Positions 22,956 to 36,177 are shown, counted from the first letter of the stretch. The stretch: DNA of 64,000 nt from Trametopsis cervina (GCA_022385755.1 MU278358.1:59554-123553), one strand, 5' to 3'. Numbers and translations are program-made. The notes: generated by a model from the letters alone, not told the origin.

Positions 22956-24972
22956 TGTTGGTGTGGGTGTGGGGCGTTGAGAGGCGTTGAGAGGGTGGTG
23001 CTGTTGCTGGTGAGGATGCTCGGTGGAGGGCGTGTGCGTATGTTCATAACGAGTCCGGGTGGTGATGTCCTGGGATCTGGAACAGATTAGGCCTGTTCAG
23101 ACGTCGACCTTGAGACGAGTGACTGTGGTGGGTAAGTTTGGGTCGTTGGCGCGCGCTCGCACAGCCTCATGCGGGTCGGAGTGAGATCGTCGACGCCCTA
23201 ATTGTAGTTCAGAAGGTGAGCTGAAAGCTTGAGGAGGATTGGCAGCAAGGTTGGGCGTGGTTAGGAGTGAGCTCTGGTTAGGATGATGGGTGGGGATGGC
23301 GCTCGGGTGGAGAGACCGCCCGCTATGGTGTTGGGAAATCACATTGATGCGCCATCATCGCTTGACAATTCACGGTGACCTCACGGTCATTCGGCGCGGT
23401 GCTGTCCACACTTGTACGCCACTACTGTACTGTACAGAAATGGTCGTACACTCATTCACTGCAACAGAAGTCTGCAACCGAAAACCCTCAATTTTTGCTC
23501 CGATAAGTGTACCGGAATACGTACACCATCTCCCCGAAGTAGACAAGATCGGACTTCACTTCAAACGGACCTCAAGACCCTTGTACACAAGTACACAAGC
23601 TGCATAGAACTGGCAGGAAGTTCCACCTACCACCCCAGGGCGCAGGGCGTAGGGCCAGATACAACAGCGTCTTACAACATACCCAACCACCGCATTGTAC
23701 TGTAATCCAGCATCGGGTATCCTAACGGCCTTGCTAAGCAGCGCACGACCCAGATACCACCTCTCACCGCCTCCGAAAACGCCACAGACGGAGTGGATGT
23801 CCAGGGACGGCCAGGAAGTCTCGTCGGACGGACGGGCGGGTGGAGGTGGTCCGCTCAGGCAGCTGTCCGGTTCCGCGCTCGATAGGCACGGCGGACGAAT
23901 GTGGTAGGTTGCATCTACCCCGTCGTCCCCGGCTGGCGGCACGCGCAACGTCCAACGCTGGCCGCCCGTATTGATTGACGGAAAGGGATGGTGGTCTGCA
24001 TACGGGGAGAACACCGAGACATGTGGTATGCACTCGCACACCGTCCGGTATGGGGAGGATAAGAACACCGGGACGTGTGGCACCGTTCTGTACGTACGCT
24101 TCCCTTGATGTTCTGTGCACTCTAATGCAGATGGACCGATGGAACTGCGCGTCAGCGACGAGCGCAGCGGGTGGATGGCCGACGATGGAGAGCCACTTTA
24201 CGTTGTCACACCCTCTTCTCCCTATCCCTATCCCAGGTCCGCATCGCATCGCATCGCGCGGTGATAGCACATTGCACACCAGAACACCAGAACGAATGAT
24301 CACCTCGCTCGATCGATCCGATGCACCTCCCGGAGGGACATCTTGTACTAGTACTGTGCCGCCAGTGGTGCACCTTGTAACGACAACGACGGACAGTCTT
24401 ACGCCGCCGCCGGACCATGTGTGTATACATCATCGTGCAGAGGGTACGGACATAATGGAGTGGCGTACGGTAGGCATCTATCTTCTATCACTGACTTCCA
24501 CCCTTGTCATCGTGCGCATCGTGCGCATCTCTCGATGCGTGTGCATCGTACGCCCGGACAGGACGGACGACGGACGACTGATGGTGATAGCGGCTTCCAC
24601 CTGCGAGGCCAAGCGCTGCCATTGCGTGGACCTCGTTTGTACGTTGCATCCAATCGCGCGAGATGCGGTCTGTAAATCGGGTCTGGGGCCACCGGATATC
24701 TCGCTTGTGCGTTATGCGAGCAGCCCGATTTCTGAGGTGAGGAGTACGCTGTGCCCCTCGAGCCTCAGGGATCTCAGTCAATAATGCCCTGGACTGGTGC
24801 TTGTGTGGTGAATCCCAGGATGCGTGTATTCGTCGTATACGTCTACTTGTGCTGAAGATACTCACTGTCTAAGCTTTGAGCACAAATTTTTTGAATTACA
24901 CAGCAACACTCTCCTGGGGGGTATACACTTTCACAATGAAGTCCACACAAGTATCCTTACACACATCTCTTC
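22956..24972. other. Intergenic, GC-rich, no gene recognised
   Basis: Long open frames here (up to 269 codons at 23975-24784 on +, and others overlapping on -) reflect GC-rich sequence. They overlap on both strands and contain no domain, so I do not call them genes. The left end is the NT-C2 promoter. Confidence 0.55.
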
Positions 24973-26796
24973 CTAGTTCGACGTAGCCCCAGTAAACGCA
25001 GTCTCCGCAAAACTGACAGTGCCCGCCCCAGAATCAAAAACGCTATAGAACCGCTCGAGGAACGCGTATCCGTTGATGAAGTCGAGCCCCGCACCCGTGT
25101 TGGAGCCGATGTCGCCGACGATGAGGTAGATGCTGTCGGCTGTGCCGCCGATCGCTGTGTTCAGCTGCGTACACGTGAGTGAGTAAGTAAGTGGCGAAGT
25201 AAGAGGAGGAAGAGGGGAGAGGGCAAGGGAAGGAGGGGAGGAGGGGGGACGTACAGCGCGCGGCCAGATTTGGGCGTTGGGCGTGAGTGAGAATGTTTGC
25301 TGTAACGACGCGTTCAGCACGGAGAGAGGACGGGAATGGGAGGAAGAAGGACGTACGCCTCCGATGTTAAAGTCGAGGTTCTGCAGCGCCGCGAACTGCG
25401 CGGGCGTGATGCTCAGCAAACCCGTGTCTGCGTCGGACACGCCGCCCGTCGCAGTTTGGTACCGCGCGAACGCGTCTGCCCATCCACTTCCGTCAATAAC
25501 ACTCCTTATATGCGCATGCAAATAGAAGGGAGGAGGAGTGAGGCGAAGCTTACCAGACGCGATGAGCACAAGCGTCGTACCAGTATCCACAATGCCCGCC
25601 GTAGACTCCAAAATGCTCTCCCCGCCATACGTGACGCTCTGATCCACCCCAAAATACAGACTCGCAGGCGACGTCGTCGTCAACGGCACGCTATGCAACG
25701 CGCTCGTGAACTTGGACGCGTCCGCGCCGCCGAGCGTGAGCTCGCCGTTCACTGCGCCGGCGGTGTTCGTCGGCTCGAATGAGACGCCGACTTGTTTGTT
25801 GGGGATTAGGTTGAGGGTGAAGGCTGTGTCTATTACTGTGGGGACGAGGTTCCCGCTTGAGGTCGTGCCTGTGTGTGCGATGGGGTTTGTAAGAGAGGAG
25901 AAGAGGGGTGGTTGGGAGGATGTGGGGAGTTACCTTGGGTGAGGTCTGTAGGTCCGATTCTGTTGGACGTAAATGAATGTGAGCGGGAGGGGAGGCATGG
26001 GAGGGGAAGGGGGATCGTACCCGAGGATGCCGTCTACGCCGTTGAACCCGAAGGCGAGCTCGGACGCGCCGATGGACTGGTCAGGAATTGTGATGCCCGC
26101 GAACGAGATGGTGTCGAGCCACTCCTCTCCTATAGAGTTCAAGTTCCTTGTGAGCCAATACATTCGTTGGTTGCAGGGTGTTCTGCGTTACCTATGAACA
26201 GGCCCGAACCATACTCCACGAACTAGGGGGAAATAACAACGATTGGATGTGACAATGGAGACATATGTAGGCCCTGTGCGACTCACGACTTCTTCGCCGG
26301 TATCTTCGCTGGGCGGGGTAGGCACATAAGGTTTCGAGGGGTCGGCGCCAACCCACGTGTTCGAGCTGCCCGTGTCCACGATAAGATTATCTGCAAAAGC
26401 GTCCAAGTCAATCAATCTACTCAAATTATTCCACACAAGTTCAGGACTTACAAGTCGTAGCAGGGCTCCCGACAAGAACCTGTTCTCCAGCCATCAGCAC
26501 CAACCCATCGCGCTCTAAAGTCGAGAATATCGCACCTCAGCAGTATAAGTAACAGCAGTGTTCGTCAAAGGCCCACTGGACGCAGCATTAGCAGCCGCCC
26601 CAAACTGTGCAGGCGGGACGTGCGTCCTCGTCTTCAGCGCACGCGCTCTCGCCTGGTCGGCCTCGATGATCTTGGCAGAGCCCGTGAAGTTGAAGTGGCG
26701 CGCGAGGGTGAGCTTCACGGGGTTCTCGCGTATGAGGACTGGGCTCGACGTGCAGAGGAGCGCAAGGGTTAGGGTGGCGAGGAGGGGCGCGAACAT
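24973..26796 (-). CDS. Secreted aspartic protease, family A1 (polyporopepsin-like), copy 1
   Basis: Extracellular pepsin-type endopeptidase with an acid optimum expected. Ten exons. Exon 1 (26536-26796) encodes a signal peptide (MFAPLLATLTLALLCTSS) and a propeptide rich in Lys and Arg. The first catalytic Asp is in NLIVDTGSSNTWVG, the flap region is FVEYGSGLF, and the second Asp is in STAGIVDTGTTLVL. The last exon ends with FAFLERFYSVFD-like sequence (seen as YAFLERFYSVFDSGAG), the usual A1 C-terminus. The protein is about 410 aa. Most introns are 50-90 nt. The intron after WPRA begins with a 50-nt almost pure pyrimidine tract on the coding strand. It is a paralog of the gene at 28589-30437, with matching exon layout except for one extra intron in that copy. 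Confidence 0.93.
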
Positions 26797-26863
26797 CGTG
26801 GGCTGGGAGGATGGAGATGGAGAAGCGGGGGCTTGGATTTCTTCTGAGTTTCGTCTGTGTTGT

Positions 26864-26870
26864 CTTTATA
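26864..26870 (-). promoter_or_regulatory. TATA box of aspartic protease copy 1
   Basis: TATAAAG on the minus strand, 68 bp upstream of the start codon at 26796. It is preceded by CG as in copy 2, so both paralogs share CGTATAAA. Position and match to consensus are direct. Function is inferred. Confidence 0.6.
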
Positions 26871-28588
26871 CGATGATAGGCCTTGGGCAGTTGAGGAGGT
26901 GTGTTCTCCTGGAACGCGCTATGTGCACGCGACATCGCGTATGACGGCGAGACACGAGCGTTGGCTGCACGGTGAGGTCATCCTCTGCCCTTGCGGCAGA
27001 CATGCATGCTTCTCTTCAGGACGTTAAACGAAGGAAGAAAAGCATAAAGGGGGAAACTCGAGCACGCTCGTACCACGCCAAGACGCCGATAGCCTAACAG
27101 AAGTCGTCGTGTGCGGGGACGGCATACAATGACAGCAGCGTCGCCGCGGTGTGTGTCTGATGCATTTATCATCACGACTATTCAATGTTATCGAGTGTGT
27201 CCTGCATGACCACGGCGTTTGTTAGCTCAAGCTATGATACAACAGACGCATCGCAACTTCTTTACCTTCTCGTCTTCTGGGCTAGCACAAGCACCGTCCG
27301 CTTCTGACCCGGATCCGCTGCCGCCTTCGCGGCGGAAGTGAAGATAGCGTCGGTCACTACGTGGAAAGTCGTCAGCGGTGGCGAGTTGTTGGGTAGAGTG
27401 CGTGCTGCGAGACGGACGGTGTGAGATGATGTTGGGTGCGTCTGAGGGCATGTCGTGCGAGTACACCTCGCACGGCGAAGCAGCCGGTAGTATCACAGCC
27501 GGTGCGAGGCATAACTGAGCTGATAAACCCATCAGACTCCACTACGACGGCGATGCACACGAGGTTCGCCCGCTCGAGACTTGCCGCATCGATATGCTGG
27601 TGCTTCGACAGATGCGAAGCACATGGTCGCTGGCGGGCTTCTTACATGTCGTCAGTGTCTAATAGACTATACGAGTGTCGAGCAGCCTCACCACCAAAGC
27701 TAGAGTCAGAGCTTGTATTGAATGATTTCGTGTGCATCCGCAATCCAGAGCATACTCGACGCGATCCATGGTCTCCTTCTTGCTGCGCTTGTAGCTCATC
27801 TGAGCATACAGTGAGCAGATATCTATATTATCTATCAGATTCTATAGAGTATAGTTACCTCCACGTCCGAGACGGTCATATATGGTTGCAGCGACATGTC
27901 GACAGCTGCATGGAAGAGATAATTACCCAGAATGTGCCATGCGCTTCGTGGCGTTCTTAAACTCGGAGCCGTGACGTATTGACGTTTGTGACAGCCTGTG
28001 ACGTCAATGCGCGCTTGCAGTCGATCCCATGCTATCGGGGCTCGATGAAAGTTGAACCTATCGTCTGCCACAGGGAGACTAAGTATTCTAAACTCGCCTG
28101 TATAGCGAGTTTTTTATATAAAAGCAAGTAGCTGGTTATTAGCTTGCATGTGATATGTTTATCAATCGGTAGGACAACAAAATCTCGACACCTTCTGGAG
28201 GGCCTTCTGCGTTTGTTAGAGCAGGACGACGTAATGTGATAGTGGCACATATCATAGGCTTGCTTCATATCTATATCACACCGGCGGTTCACGATAACTC
28301 AGATTGCCCCTATAATTATTTGAAAAGAAGATAGTCATATTCAGCGAAGACTTCTCAATATATGAGACTGTTTATCAGTGGGAAAACGAAGACGACGGAC
28401 GGGCGATTTGTCAAAGTGGGCTTCGTCCAGCAATTTCATTCACCACTAAGTTCCGAACCGTCATCTGTATATGTCTTCTGCCATACAATATACTCAGAAT
28501 TATATTCGCGCCGCTCGATACTAAACGTAGTGATCAGTAGTTCTCGATTTTCCAACTTCTCTTTCAGCCTCCACAATAACCCGCTCGT
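26871..28588. other. Spacer between the two aspartic-protease paralogs
   Basis: No gene recognised. Frames at 27436-27960 (+) and 27227-27532 (-) overlap and have no domain. The part from about 28080 to 28560 is AT-rich and probably includes the 3' region of copy 2. No trace of a third protease copy was seen. Confidence 0.5.
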
Positions 28589-30437
28589 CTAGTTCGTGGT
28601 AGCATCAGTGAACGGTGTCGTCGCAAAGCTGACAGTGTTCGCGCCAGAGTCGAACACGGTGTAGAACCTCTCCAGGAAGGCGAACCCGTCGATGAAGTCA
28701 AGGCCCTCGCCCGAGTCTGTGCCTAAGTCGCCGACGATGAGGTAGATCCCGTCCGTCGTGCCCCCGATAGCCGTGTTCAACTATCATCCACATTACGTCA
28801 ATATGCATTCTCGCTTGAGGAAATTAAGTTGGACTTGGAAGAGCACTCACTACACGAGGCCAGATCTGGGCGTTGGGCGTAAGCGAGAACGTTTCCTGTC
28901 AATCCATGAAAAGCTCAGAAACACAACACAACGTCAACCAGCCAGACGCATGGAAAGAGAACGTACGCCGCCGATGTTAAAGTCCAAGTTCGTCAGCGCC
29001 GCAAACTGCGCCGGGGTCAGACTGAGCAGACCCGTGTTCGCGTCCGCCACCGCGCCCGTCGCGGCCTGGTACTTCGCCAGCGCATCTGTTTGCGCACGAC
29101 GAAGGCGTTAGCGATGTACACGGGGGATGGAGTACAGTCGGGCGTACCGGACGCGAGAAGGACGAGCGTGGTGCCCGTGTCGACGATGCCCGCCGTAGTC
29201 TCCAAGATAGTAGATCCTCCAAAGCTCACGCTCTGGTCCACACCAAAGAACTCGCTCGCCGGGGACGTCGTCGTAACCGGGCTATCAAACAAACATGACG
29301 TCTATTGGTAAGCTCCCGAGAATACAACACACAGTTAGGCTTGGGGCGCACTTACACGGTGTGCAGATCCCCTGTAAACTTCGCCGTGTCGGGCCCGCCG
29401 AAGCTGAGCTCGCCGTTCGTCACAGACAGTGAGGTCGTAGGCTCGAAGGAGACGCCGACTTGTTTTGCGGGGATCAGGCCTAGGGAGAAGGCGTTGTCTG
29501 TGACGGTGGGGACGGTGCCTCCGGCAGAGGTCGTGCCTGCAGATTGCGTGTGTCAACAAACGAAAGCGGATGTTGATGGTATGGAGCACGTACCTTCTGT
29601 GAGATCGGTGGGTCCGATACTATACAGCTTAGGTGAGAGCTGAAATGGGCGGTGATGAACGTAAGTCGTACCCTATGATACCATCGACTCCGTCGAATCC
29701 TTCAGAGATGATGGCAGCCCCGAGAGATTGTTTGGGAATCGTGATGCCTCCAAAGGCGAGCGTATCAATCGCCTCTTCACCTGAAGTCCATTATGTTAGC
29801 CACCAGTGAGGAGAAGCGCTTCGAACGGTGCGTCACCTAAAAACAATCCAGACCCGTATTCTACGAACTGCGGCAGAGGGAGACCGCATCAGCACACAGG
29901 GAGACGCCACTCGTCTGGCTGCGACTCACGACTTCCTGGCCCGTGAGTGTACTGGTAGAGCTGACGACGAAGGGGTTCTCAGGGTCTGCTCCGACCCAGG
30001 TGTTAGAGCTACCCGTGTCCACGATCAAGTTATCTAGCATGTCATTGTCAGTATCTCACCAATACAACAGCTATCTATAGAACCCACATGTCGTAGGCGG
30101 ACTCCCGACAGTAACCTACACATCCCCGTCATCACACTATCATCATCACACCCAAAAGTACGACACGTACCTCCGCTGTATAAGTAACAGCACCATTAGT
30201 GACAGGAACGCCAACAGCAGCCGCAGAAGACGACGACGACTTGGCGCGAGTAGCACCCCTGCGCGGCCTCGTCTTAAGCGAGCGCGCCCTCGCCTGATCG
30301 AGCTCAAGGATCCGCGCAGACCCCGTAGTATTGAACCGACGGGCGAGAGGCAGCTTGATCAGGTTCTCATTGACGGCGACCGGCGTCGCCGCGCAGAGGA
30401 GGGCGAGGGTCAGAGGGGCGAGCAGCTGCGTGAGCAT
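28589..30437 (-). CDS. Secreted aspartic protease, family A1 (polyporopepsin-like), copy 2
   Basis: Same family and layout as copy 1. The signal peptide is MLTQLLAPLTLALLCAATPV. The propeptide ends in a basic stretch (SLKTRPRRGATRAKSS) followed by a Ser/Ala run. Catalytic motifs are NLIVDTGSSNTWVG and TTAGIVDTGTTLVL. The C-terminal region keeps DFIDGFAFLERFYTVFD. Coding regions are clearly related to copy 1 throughout, for example NTAIGGT, SIYLIVGD-type and TPAQFAAL segments. One extra 74-nt intron (29282-29355) splits a Val codon in LHTVPVTTTSP. Copy 1 is continuous at the equivalent LHSVPLTTTSP. About eleven exons are expected. The two genes lie head to tail, 1.8 kb apart, and probably arose by tandem duplication. 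Confidence 0.92.
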
Positions 30438-30519
30438 CTCGAAGCTGGAGATGGAGATGGGGAGAACGCGGAGAGGGGAGCCGGAGCTTGGCCTTCCGCA
30501 TCTCTTCGTGCCGCACGCG

Positions 30520-30526
30520 TTTTATA
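30520..30526 (-). promoter_or_regulatory. TATA box of aspartic protease copy 2
   Basis: TATAAAA on the minus strand, 83 bp upstream of the start codon at 30437, within CGTATAAA that is shared with copy 1. Confidence 0.6.
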
Positions 30527-32078
30527 CGAAAGGCTTCGACGGCGTGCCAGAGAAAGAGAAAACGGTCGCGGGAGATAGGGCCCGTCCGAGGCGACGGTCC
30601 TTCCCCTGTGCGTCCGGTGGGAGTGTGGGCAACTTGCTCAGTGAGAAGGAAACAGAAGCGGGTCACGTTACAGTGTCGATAGCTGCGTCACGGACCTCCT
30701 GTAGGGAGGTAGGGTTTGCGCTGTGCGTGAGCGTGGGCGTGTGTACTTTTGCGTCTCCCCGCTCCCTCGGGAAGGAACGCTGATACTGATAGGAACTGCG
30801 CGTGCAGAGGCTTCGACGGCTTCGCTGAACGCTGGCGTCCCGGGTTTTGCCCGGCCATTAGAAGAGGCAAGAGATAACAACCAGAGCGTGAGCCCGTCGC
30901 AACTCGTTATCGGCACAGGCCAGGTGTCATCTGCATCTGCATCCTGGGTACGTCGTGCCGAACGGTGCAGCCGTTTGCAGGCGTGGGGAAACACGCACGA
31001 GATGCGGGCTATGACGACTTGCGGCGCGGACGATCTGCATGAGGTGGATTACACGCTATGTCAGGCTTGCTTCGGGGGCTGTGTTGGATGCGTGGGCGGG
31101 TTCAGTAGGCGGCTTGTGTGTCGATGCCGGAGGAGGTAGCGAGGTCCGAGGTTTGAGCGCATGAATGCGGGGGAGGAGCTAGGGGTGGTTTCTGCGATGC
31201 TTTAGGCTGCGACTGGGTGGGAAGGTGGTGCGTCGATTCAGTGTGCTGCCAATGTCATCAGCAGCTATTGAACAAGACGTGCAGGGTTGACTGTGCTTCA
31301 AGGGGATTTACCACTTTTGTTGCGGTCAGACCACACTCGGTGCGATTATCGAGGCGCTAGCATGGTCAGCTCGTGAGACCTCATCGGAATATCAGTATTC
31401 AAGAGACTCATGCAAGATCATGACATACCACCAAAGACTTAAGTCGGACGCGGTCCCCATCATCGCCGCAAGATGTACGGGATGTTTCGAGCTGGCGCAC
31501 CCAGCGTAAATTTTCAGGAACGTACCACAAAAGCCCTCTCAGAACCCAATGCGATTTCTGGCCTCAGTCGTCTGCCTCAAGCACACGAGTTTGAGAAGTA
31601 ACATGAGAGTTCAACGGTAAGGTTCAAACCGTCGTGGCGCTCATCATGCCGTTCTCGAGATTCCTCCGGGCCGCAACTGCACCCGAGGGCGTACCTGCAG
31701 ACCAGCCCCGTGACCGCGCTGCGCGCAGGCAACCTGGGTCGTTATACATTTCGCAGAGCTCGTCGTAATACGAGATCAACGTGGTCATCTCCACGCACAA
31801 CGAAGACGCTCTCAGGTCCAGAGGCCCGCCCAAGTCGCTGAACGATGCTGTGGCAACATGCTGTGTCATATGGTCGCCTCGCAAGGCCGACAACGATGCG
31901 TTATGCCAGTCGGGGCTTTGCTAGCAGCAGTCTCAGGTTCCGTGAGTCCCTCTTGATGTTATCTGTTGCGTAGTGCAGTGGAGATGGGTCGCTGATGACG
32001 TTGACCCATGGTGTGCTCTACATTGCGTTGTTTTACGATGTCCTTTGGATGACTCGAATAAAATTCCCACCGCACGCG
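30527..32078. other. Divergent intergenic region, no gene recognised
   Basis: Between aspartic protease copy 2 (-) and isocitrate dehydrogenase (+). An 89-codon minus frame (31624-31893) and a 138-codon plus frame (30723-31139) are present without domain or splice support. Both flanking promoters should lie here. Confidence 0.5.
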
Positions 32079-33724
32079 ATGAATGCAGAGCAGAAAATTG
32101 CCGTCAGGAACCCGGTCGTAGAACTGGATGGAGACGAGATGACGAGGATAATTTGGAAGAAGATCAGGGAGGAGGTACGCTATTGCTGTGAGAGGCAAGC
32201 TAGCCGCGCTCATGTAACATTAACTTTTTCAATAGTTGATTCTTCCCTACCTGCAACTGGATATCAAGTACTATGACCTGGGCTTGGAACACCGTGACGC
32301 CGTGCGTGCACCACAACCTTCTCCCCATTTAATACTTTCTCACGCCGCTTCCTTCAGACGAGCGACAAAGTGACCGTCGACTCTGCCGAGGCCATCCTGA
32401 AGTACGGTGTCGGCATCAAATGCGCCACTATCACACCCGACGAGGCCCGTGTGAAGGAGTTCAACCTGAAGGAGATGTGGAGGAGTCCGAACGGCACTAT
32501 CCGTAACATCCTTGGCGGCACAGTCTTTCGTGAACCTATCATCCTGGACAGCATACCCAGGCCTGTACCCGGATGGAAAAACCCCATCGTGATAGGACGT
32601 CACGCCTTTGGTGACCAGGTTAGTTTTCTCGTCGTCCTTTGTGGGTAGAGCAGGTGCTGAGACTCGTACAGTACCGCTCGACGGACTTTATTTCTCCAGG
32701 ACCGGGCAAACTTCAGCTCATATACACACCGGCCGATGGAAGCAAGCCGACGACGCTCAATGTCTATGACTTCAAGGGCAAGGGTGTGGCGATGGCCATG
32801 TACAACACGGACGAGTCCATCACTGGATTCGCCCATTCTTCGTTCAAGATGGCCCTGTCAAAGAAACTGCCTCTCGTGAGTCCCCTCTTTTCCATAGATC
32901 CTTACTGTGCCAACTCGTATCTTCCAGTTTATGTCGACGAAAAACACGATTCTGAAGAAGTACGATGGCCGCTTCAAGGACATCTTCCAAGAGATATACG
33001 ACGGGTATGTGCCAAGTTCACAGCGTTGCCGTGTCTTCGTTGACCTCCGTATCTACAGCGAATACAAGAAGGCCTTCGAGGATGCCGGCATTTATTACGA
33101 GCACCGTCTCATCGACGACATGGTCGCCCAAGCTATCAAATCCTCAGGCGGCTTTGTCTGGGCGTGCAAAAACTACGACGGTGACGTCCAATCAGACATC
33201 CTTGCTCAGGGCTTCGGAAGTCTGGGCATGATGACGAGCGAGCTCATCACGCCCGACGGAAAGACAATTGAGAGCGAGGCGGCTCATGGTACGCGTGTCT
33301 TGTCTTCTGATAAGGCGACCTTCGAACCATTGAGTATTGACTCATCGGCGTAGGCACCGTCACCCGCCATTACCGTGAATACCAGAAGGGCAACGAGACC
33401 TCGACCAATCCCGTCGCGTCTATCTTTGCGTGGACGCGGGGACTCCTGTTCCGCGCGAAGCTTGACGAGAACGAAGCGCTCCGGAAGTTTTGCGAGGATC
33501 TTGAGGCCGCCTGCATCGAGGTCATCGACAAAGATGGCGTCATGACCAAGGATCTTGCCCTTGCCATCCATGGGAAGAACATGAAGCGCGAGCACTGGGT
33601 CGTGACTGACGTGTACATGGACGCTGTGAACGTAAATGTCATCGCTATACGGTTCTATGACGCAACTGATATAGTTGTTTCACAGGCCAAGCTCAAGCAG
33701 AAGATCGAGTCCAGGAAAGCATAA
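32079..33724 (+). CDS. NADP-dependent isocitrate dehydrogenase
   Basis: Converts isocitrate to 2-oxoglutarate and CO2 with production of NADPH. Eight exons (32079-32174, 32236-32301, 32358-32618, 32672-32875, 32928-33004, 33059-33288, 33354-33631, 33686-33724) sum to 417 codons (416 aa), the usual size of the homodimeric eukaryotic enzyme. Motifs are [13 protein letters not shown], the substrate loop [18 protein letters not shown], the metal-site region [16 protein letters not shown], and [13 protein letters not shown] at the cofactor site. The start at 32079 (MNAEQK) gives a protein without a mitochondrial presequence, which suggests a cytosolic form. Upstream in-frame ATGs at 31995 and 32049 exist but add an atypical extension. 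The C-terminus (ESRKA) is not a canonical peroxisomal signal. Confidence 0.95.
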
Positions 33725-34010
33725 GCCACATGCGTATGATGAACATCTAGGAGGGAACGACCGGACTGCTGTTTGTAATATCAACATTTTTGTATCTCAG
33801 CATACCACTGTCCGTGCACTGGCGGAAACCCCATCATAACCAGGCGGATCTACGCGCTTTTGCTTCAACTATAATCACAGGGCTAACTTCCATGTATTTC
33901 CGGGAAAAAGATGCTGGATCTGATTTTCGTTCCTATGCTTATGGCTTCCTGGAAGCCGCTCATCGACACGGCGTAAAGGATCTCCATGTTACATCGTGGT
34001 AGGCGTTACA

Positions 34011-36177
34011 CTATACAGAGTGCAGTGGCTCATTTCTGAGCACCTGCGAAAAGATTTGGAACGCAGCTTCCGGTTGGAATGCGGGCTATCGAGCTCAGAA
34101 TGTCAGCGACGTGTATCATACACGAAACAAAACCCACTTACCACTTCATGGCCGGCTTGGTACACCCGGCTGCGCACATAACGGATGATAATAAGACAGA
34201 TGAAGACCCTGACACAAGGTGTACGTACGCAAATGAAAAGTTTCCGACATTCTGGATAGCCGCCACCGCTTCTCCGCGGATCGTCATGTTCGTGAATGGC
34301 GTATTGTGCAAAGTTTCGTTACCGAACCAGTCCATGGCAAGCACTGAAGCATGGCCTCCCAGCCAGTTACAGCTAGACAGCGTTGGCGTGAGAGAGATTC
34401 CCACTATATTGCTCATCGGACGTACTTTATGTCCGCATCTCCGGCCTGTCTTCGTTGTCAGATAGGCGACCCCCGGAGTTCTGAAATGCAACTCACCCAG
34501 ATGAGCAGCTTCAACCCGGAGTCGGCCAATGCCGACAGTTGTGGGAGCAGAGTACGAGCGTCATCTCCCGTCTTTGAGAACTGGTTTCCTACGCTGTTTG
34601 AGCACTCAGAGTACCTAAGAGGGTTTAGCGAATGTGTCATGAGATAGAGAAGAAAGCACTGACTTGACCCCAGAGTCTACACCAATCTTTTTCAGTACCG
34701 TCGCATTACGCAGAAGCGTGAGATAGAACTCGGGAGGGAACGAGCCGGGTGCAGTTTGCCTGAGGTCATCCGAGTCACGATTGCCGACTGCGGGAGAGAA
34801 AATATTCTCGCTCTGGTAAAAGTGAGCTCTCTTAATCTCTGAGAAGGAACTTCATCGTCAACGTACACAGAAGTCGTCCGCTTTGCTGCATATTGAATTG
34901 CTGTTAGGGCCTGTCCCAGCCGCCAAACATGCTTGTTCTTGTTCCTGGCACCCTCCAGGCTCGGAGAACGCCTTATTCAAGGATGCGATTACGGAATTAC
35001 TTTGCAGCTGTCCGTATCCCGGTGCGTTTGTAGCAAACTGAACATATGCTTCATTCTGTATCAATGGGTCGTACCAGCCACTTAGTTCCTAACAATCAGC
35101 GACAGGCTATATTTACTCTAAAGAGGTTTACTTACTTGTTGATCATCAGCGCACTGACGGTTATCTTCTCGCCCTGAATGACACCTTGATCGATTTTTGT
35201 ATTTTGTTGATCAAAGTACGCGACGAATTCAGGTCCGTAATGTCCGCCATAGCTCTCCGTGGCAAAGATAAACCTAAGAGTAGCTTCAGTCGGGCACAGA
35301 TATCAAGGTGAAAAGAGGACAGACTCTCTGCTCTCAAATTTCTGGAAATCTTGTGTCTCCAACAGGGTTTGGAAAGCCGTCCAAAAAGGAGGCGCAGCAG
35401 CAAATGTGCTATTTACATTGACAGTGCCGTGCGAGAATCCGGTGCCTATCGGCTGGTCAATGTAAATGACTAGACAAGACAGTTAGCGAAGTCGACTACA
35501 TGAAGATTGGAACCATACTAACCGTTACTTATATTATTCCAACTATGGAAACTTCGTCAATGAATGCTCAGTAACGGCTCGTATACCGGTGCGCGCGCAC
35601 CTAAATGGATTGATGACAGTGGTATGCCCATCCGAGTTGACTTGACAGGGACCGTGTTCTGAGAGATGGGTAGGTCCAGGTTTATAATCAAAGAAAACCT
35701 CAGTGTAGTGTCACCGAACCTTGGAAGAGACCAATCATGGACGAACAGCCGGGCCCACCATTGAGCCTAGAATCTCGGTAGGTGTATCGTACAGGCGATG
35801 AAAGTGCAATCCACGCACCACAGAGTGAAGGGGGCCGTATCCGGATTTTCTCTGGCCTCGAAAAACCAGAACCACTATATTGCATCCAGTCTATTAGCAG
35901 GAGAAAATAGACGAGTTACTGAGAGCAGCACCATAGACATATCAGTTCCAATGTCTATATATCCGGAGATTTGATTGACTCCGGACGTTGTTTCGCAGAC
36001 GCCAGAATTACGAACGAATCGAAGACCGACATCGGGCTGGAGTTTAGACTGAAAGCGGACGACATCGGGAACAGTCACCGAGAGCTCTGGGGTAGGAGAG
36101 CATATACCACTGGTCGCAAGCCCGCCAAGGACGTAGAGCGCAGCAGCGACAATCCTAGAAGATACGAGGCCTACCAT
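34011..36177 (-). CDS. Secreted serine carboxypeptidase, family S10
   Basis: Removes C-terminal residues from peptides outside the cell or in the vacuole. The start (MVGLVSSRIVAAALYVLGGL) is a signal peptide. WFWFFEARENPDTAPFTLWL leads into NGGPGCSSMIGLFQ, the substrate-binding loop. The nucleophile Ser is in ATESYGGHYGPEF, the catalytic Asp in AGDADINCNWLGG (created by two splices) and the catalytic His in RVYQAGHEV. The final exon ends QVLRNEPLHSV at 34011. A Cys-rich segment (GGCQEQEQACLAAG) matches the usual disulfide loop. All three catalytic residues are present. Many short introns interrupt the gene. It converges on isocitrate dehydrogenase, 286 bp between stop codons. Confidence 0.92.

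Noticed and set aside
23975..24784. 269-codon open frame on the plus strand
   Set aside because: GC-rich region with equally long overlapping frames on the other strand, no domain, and no splice or composition support.
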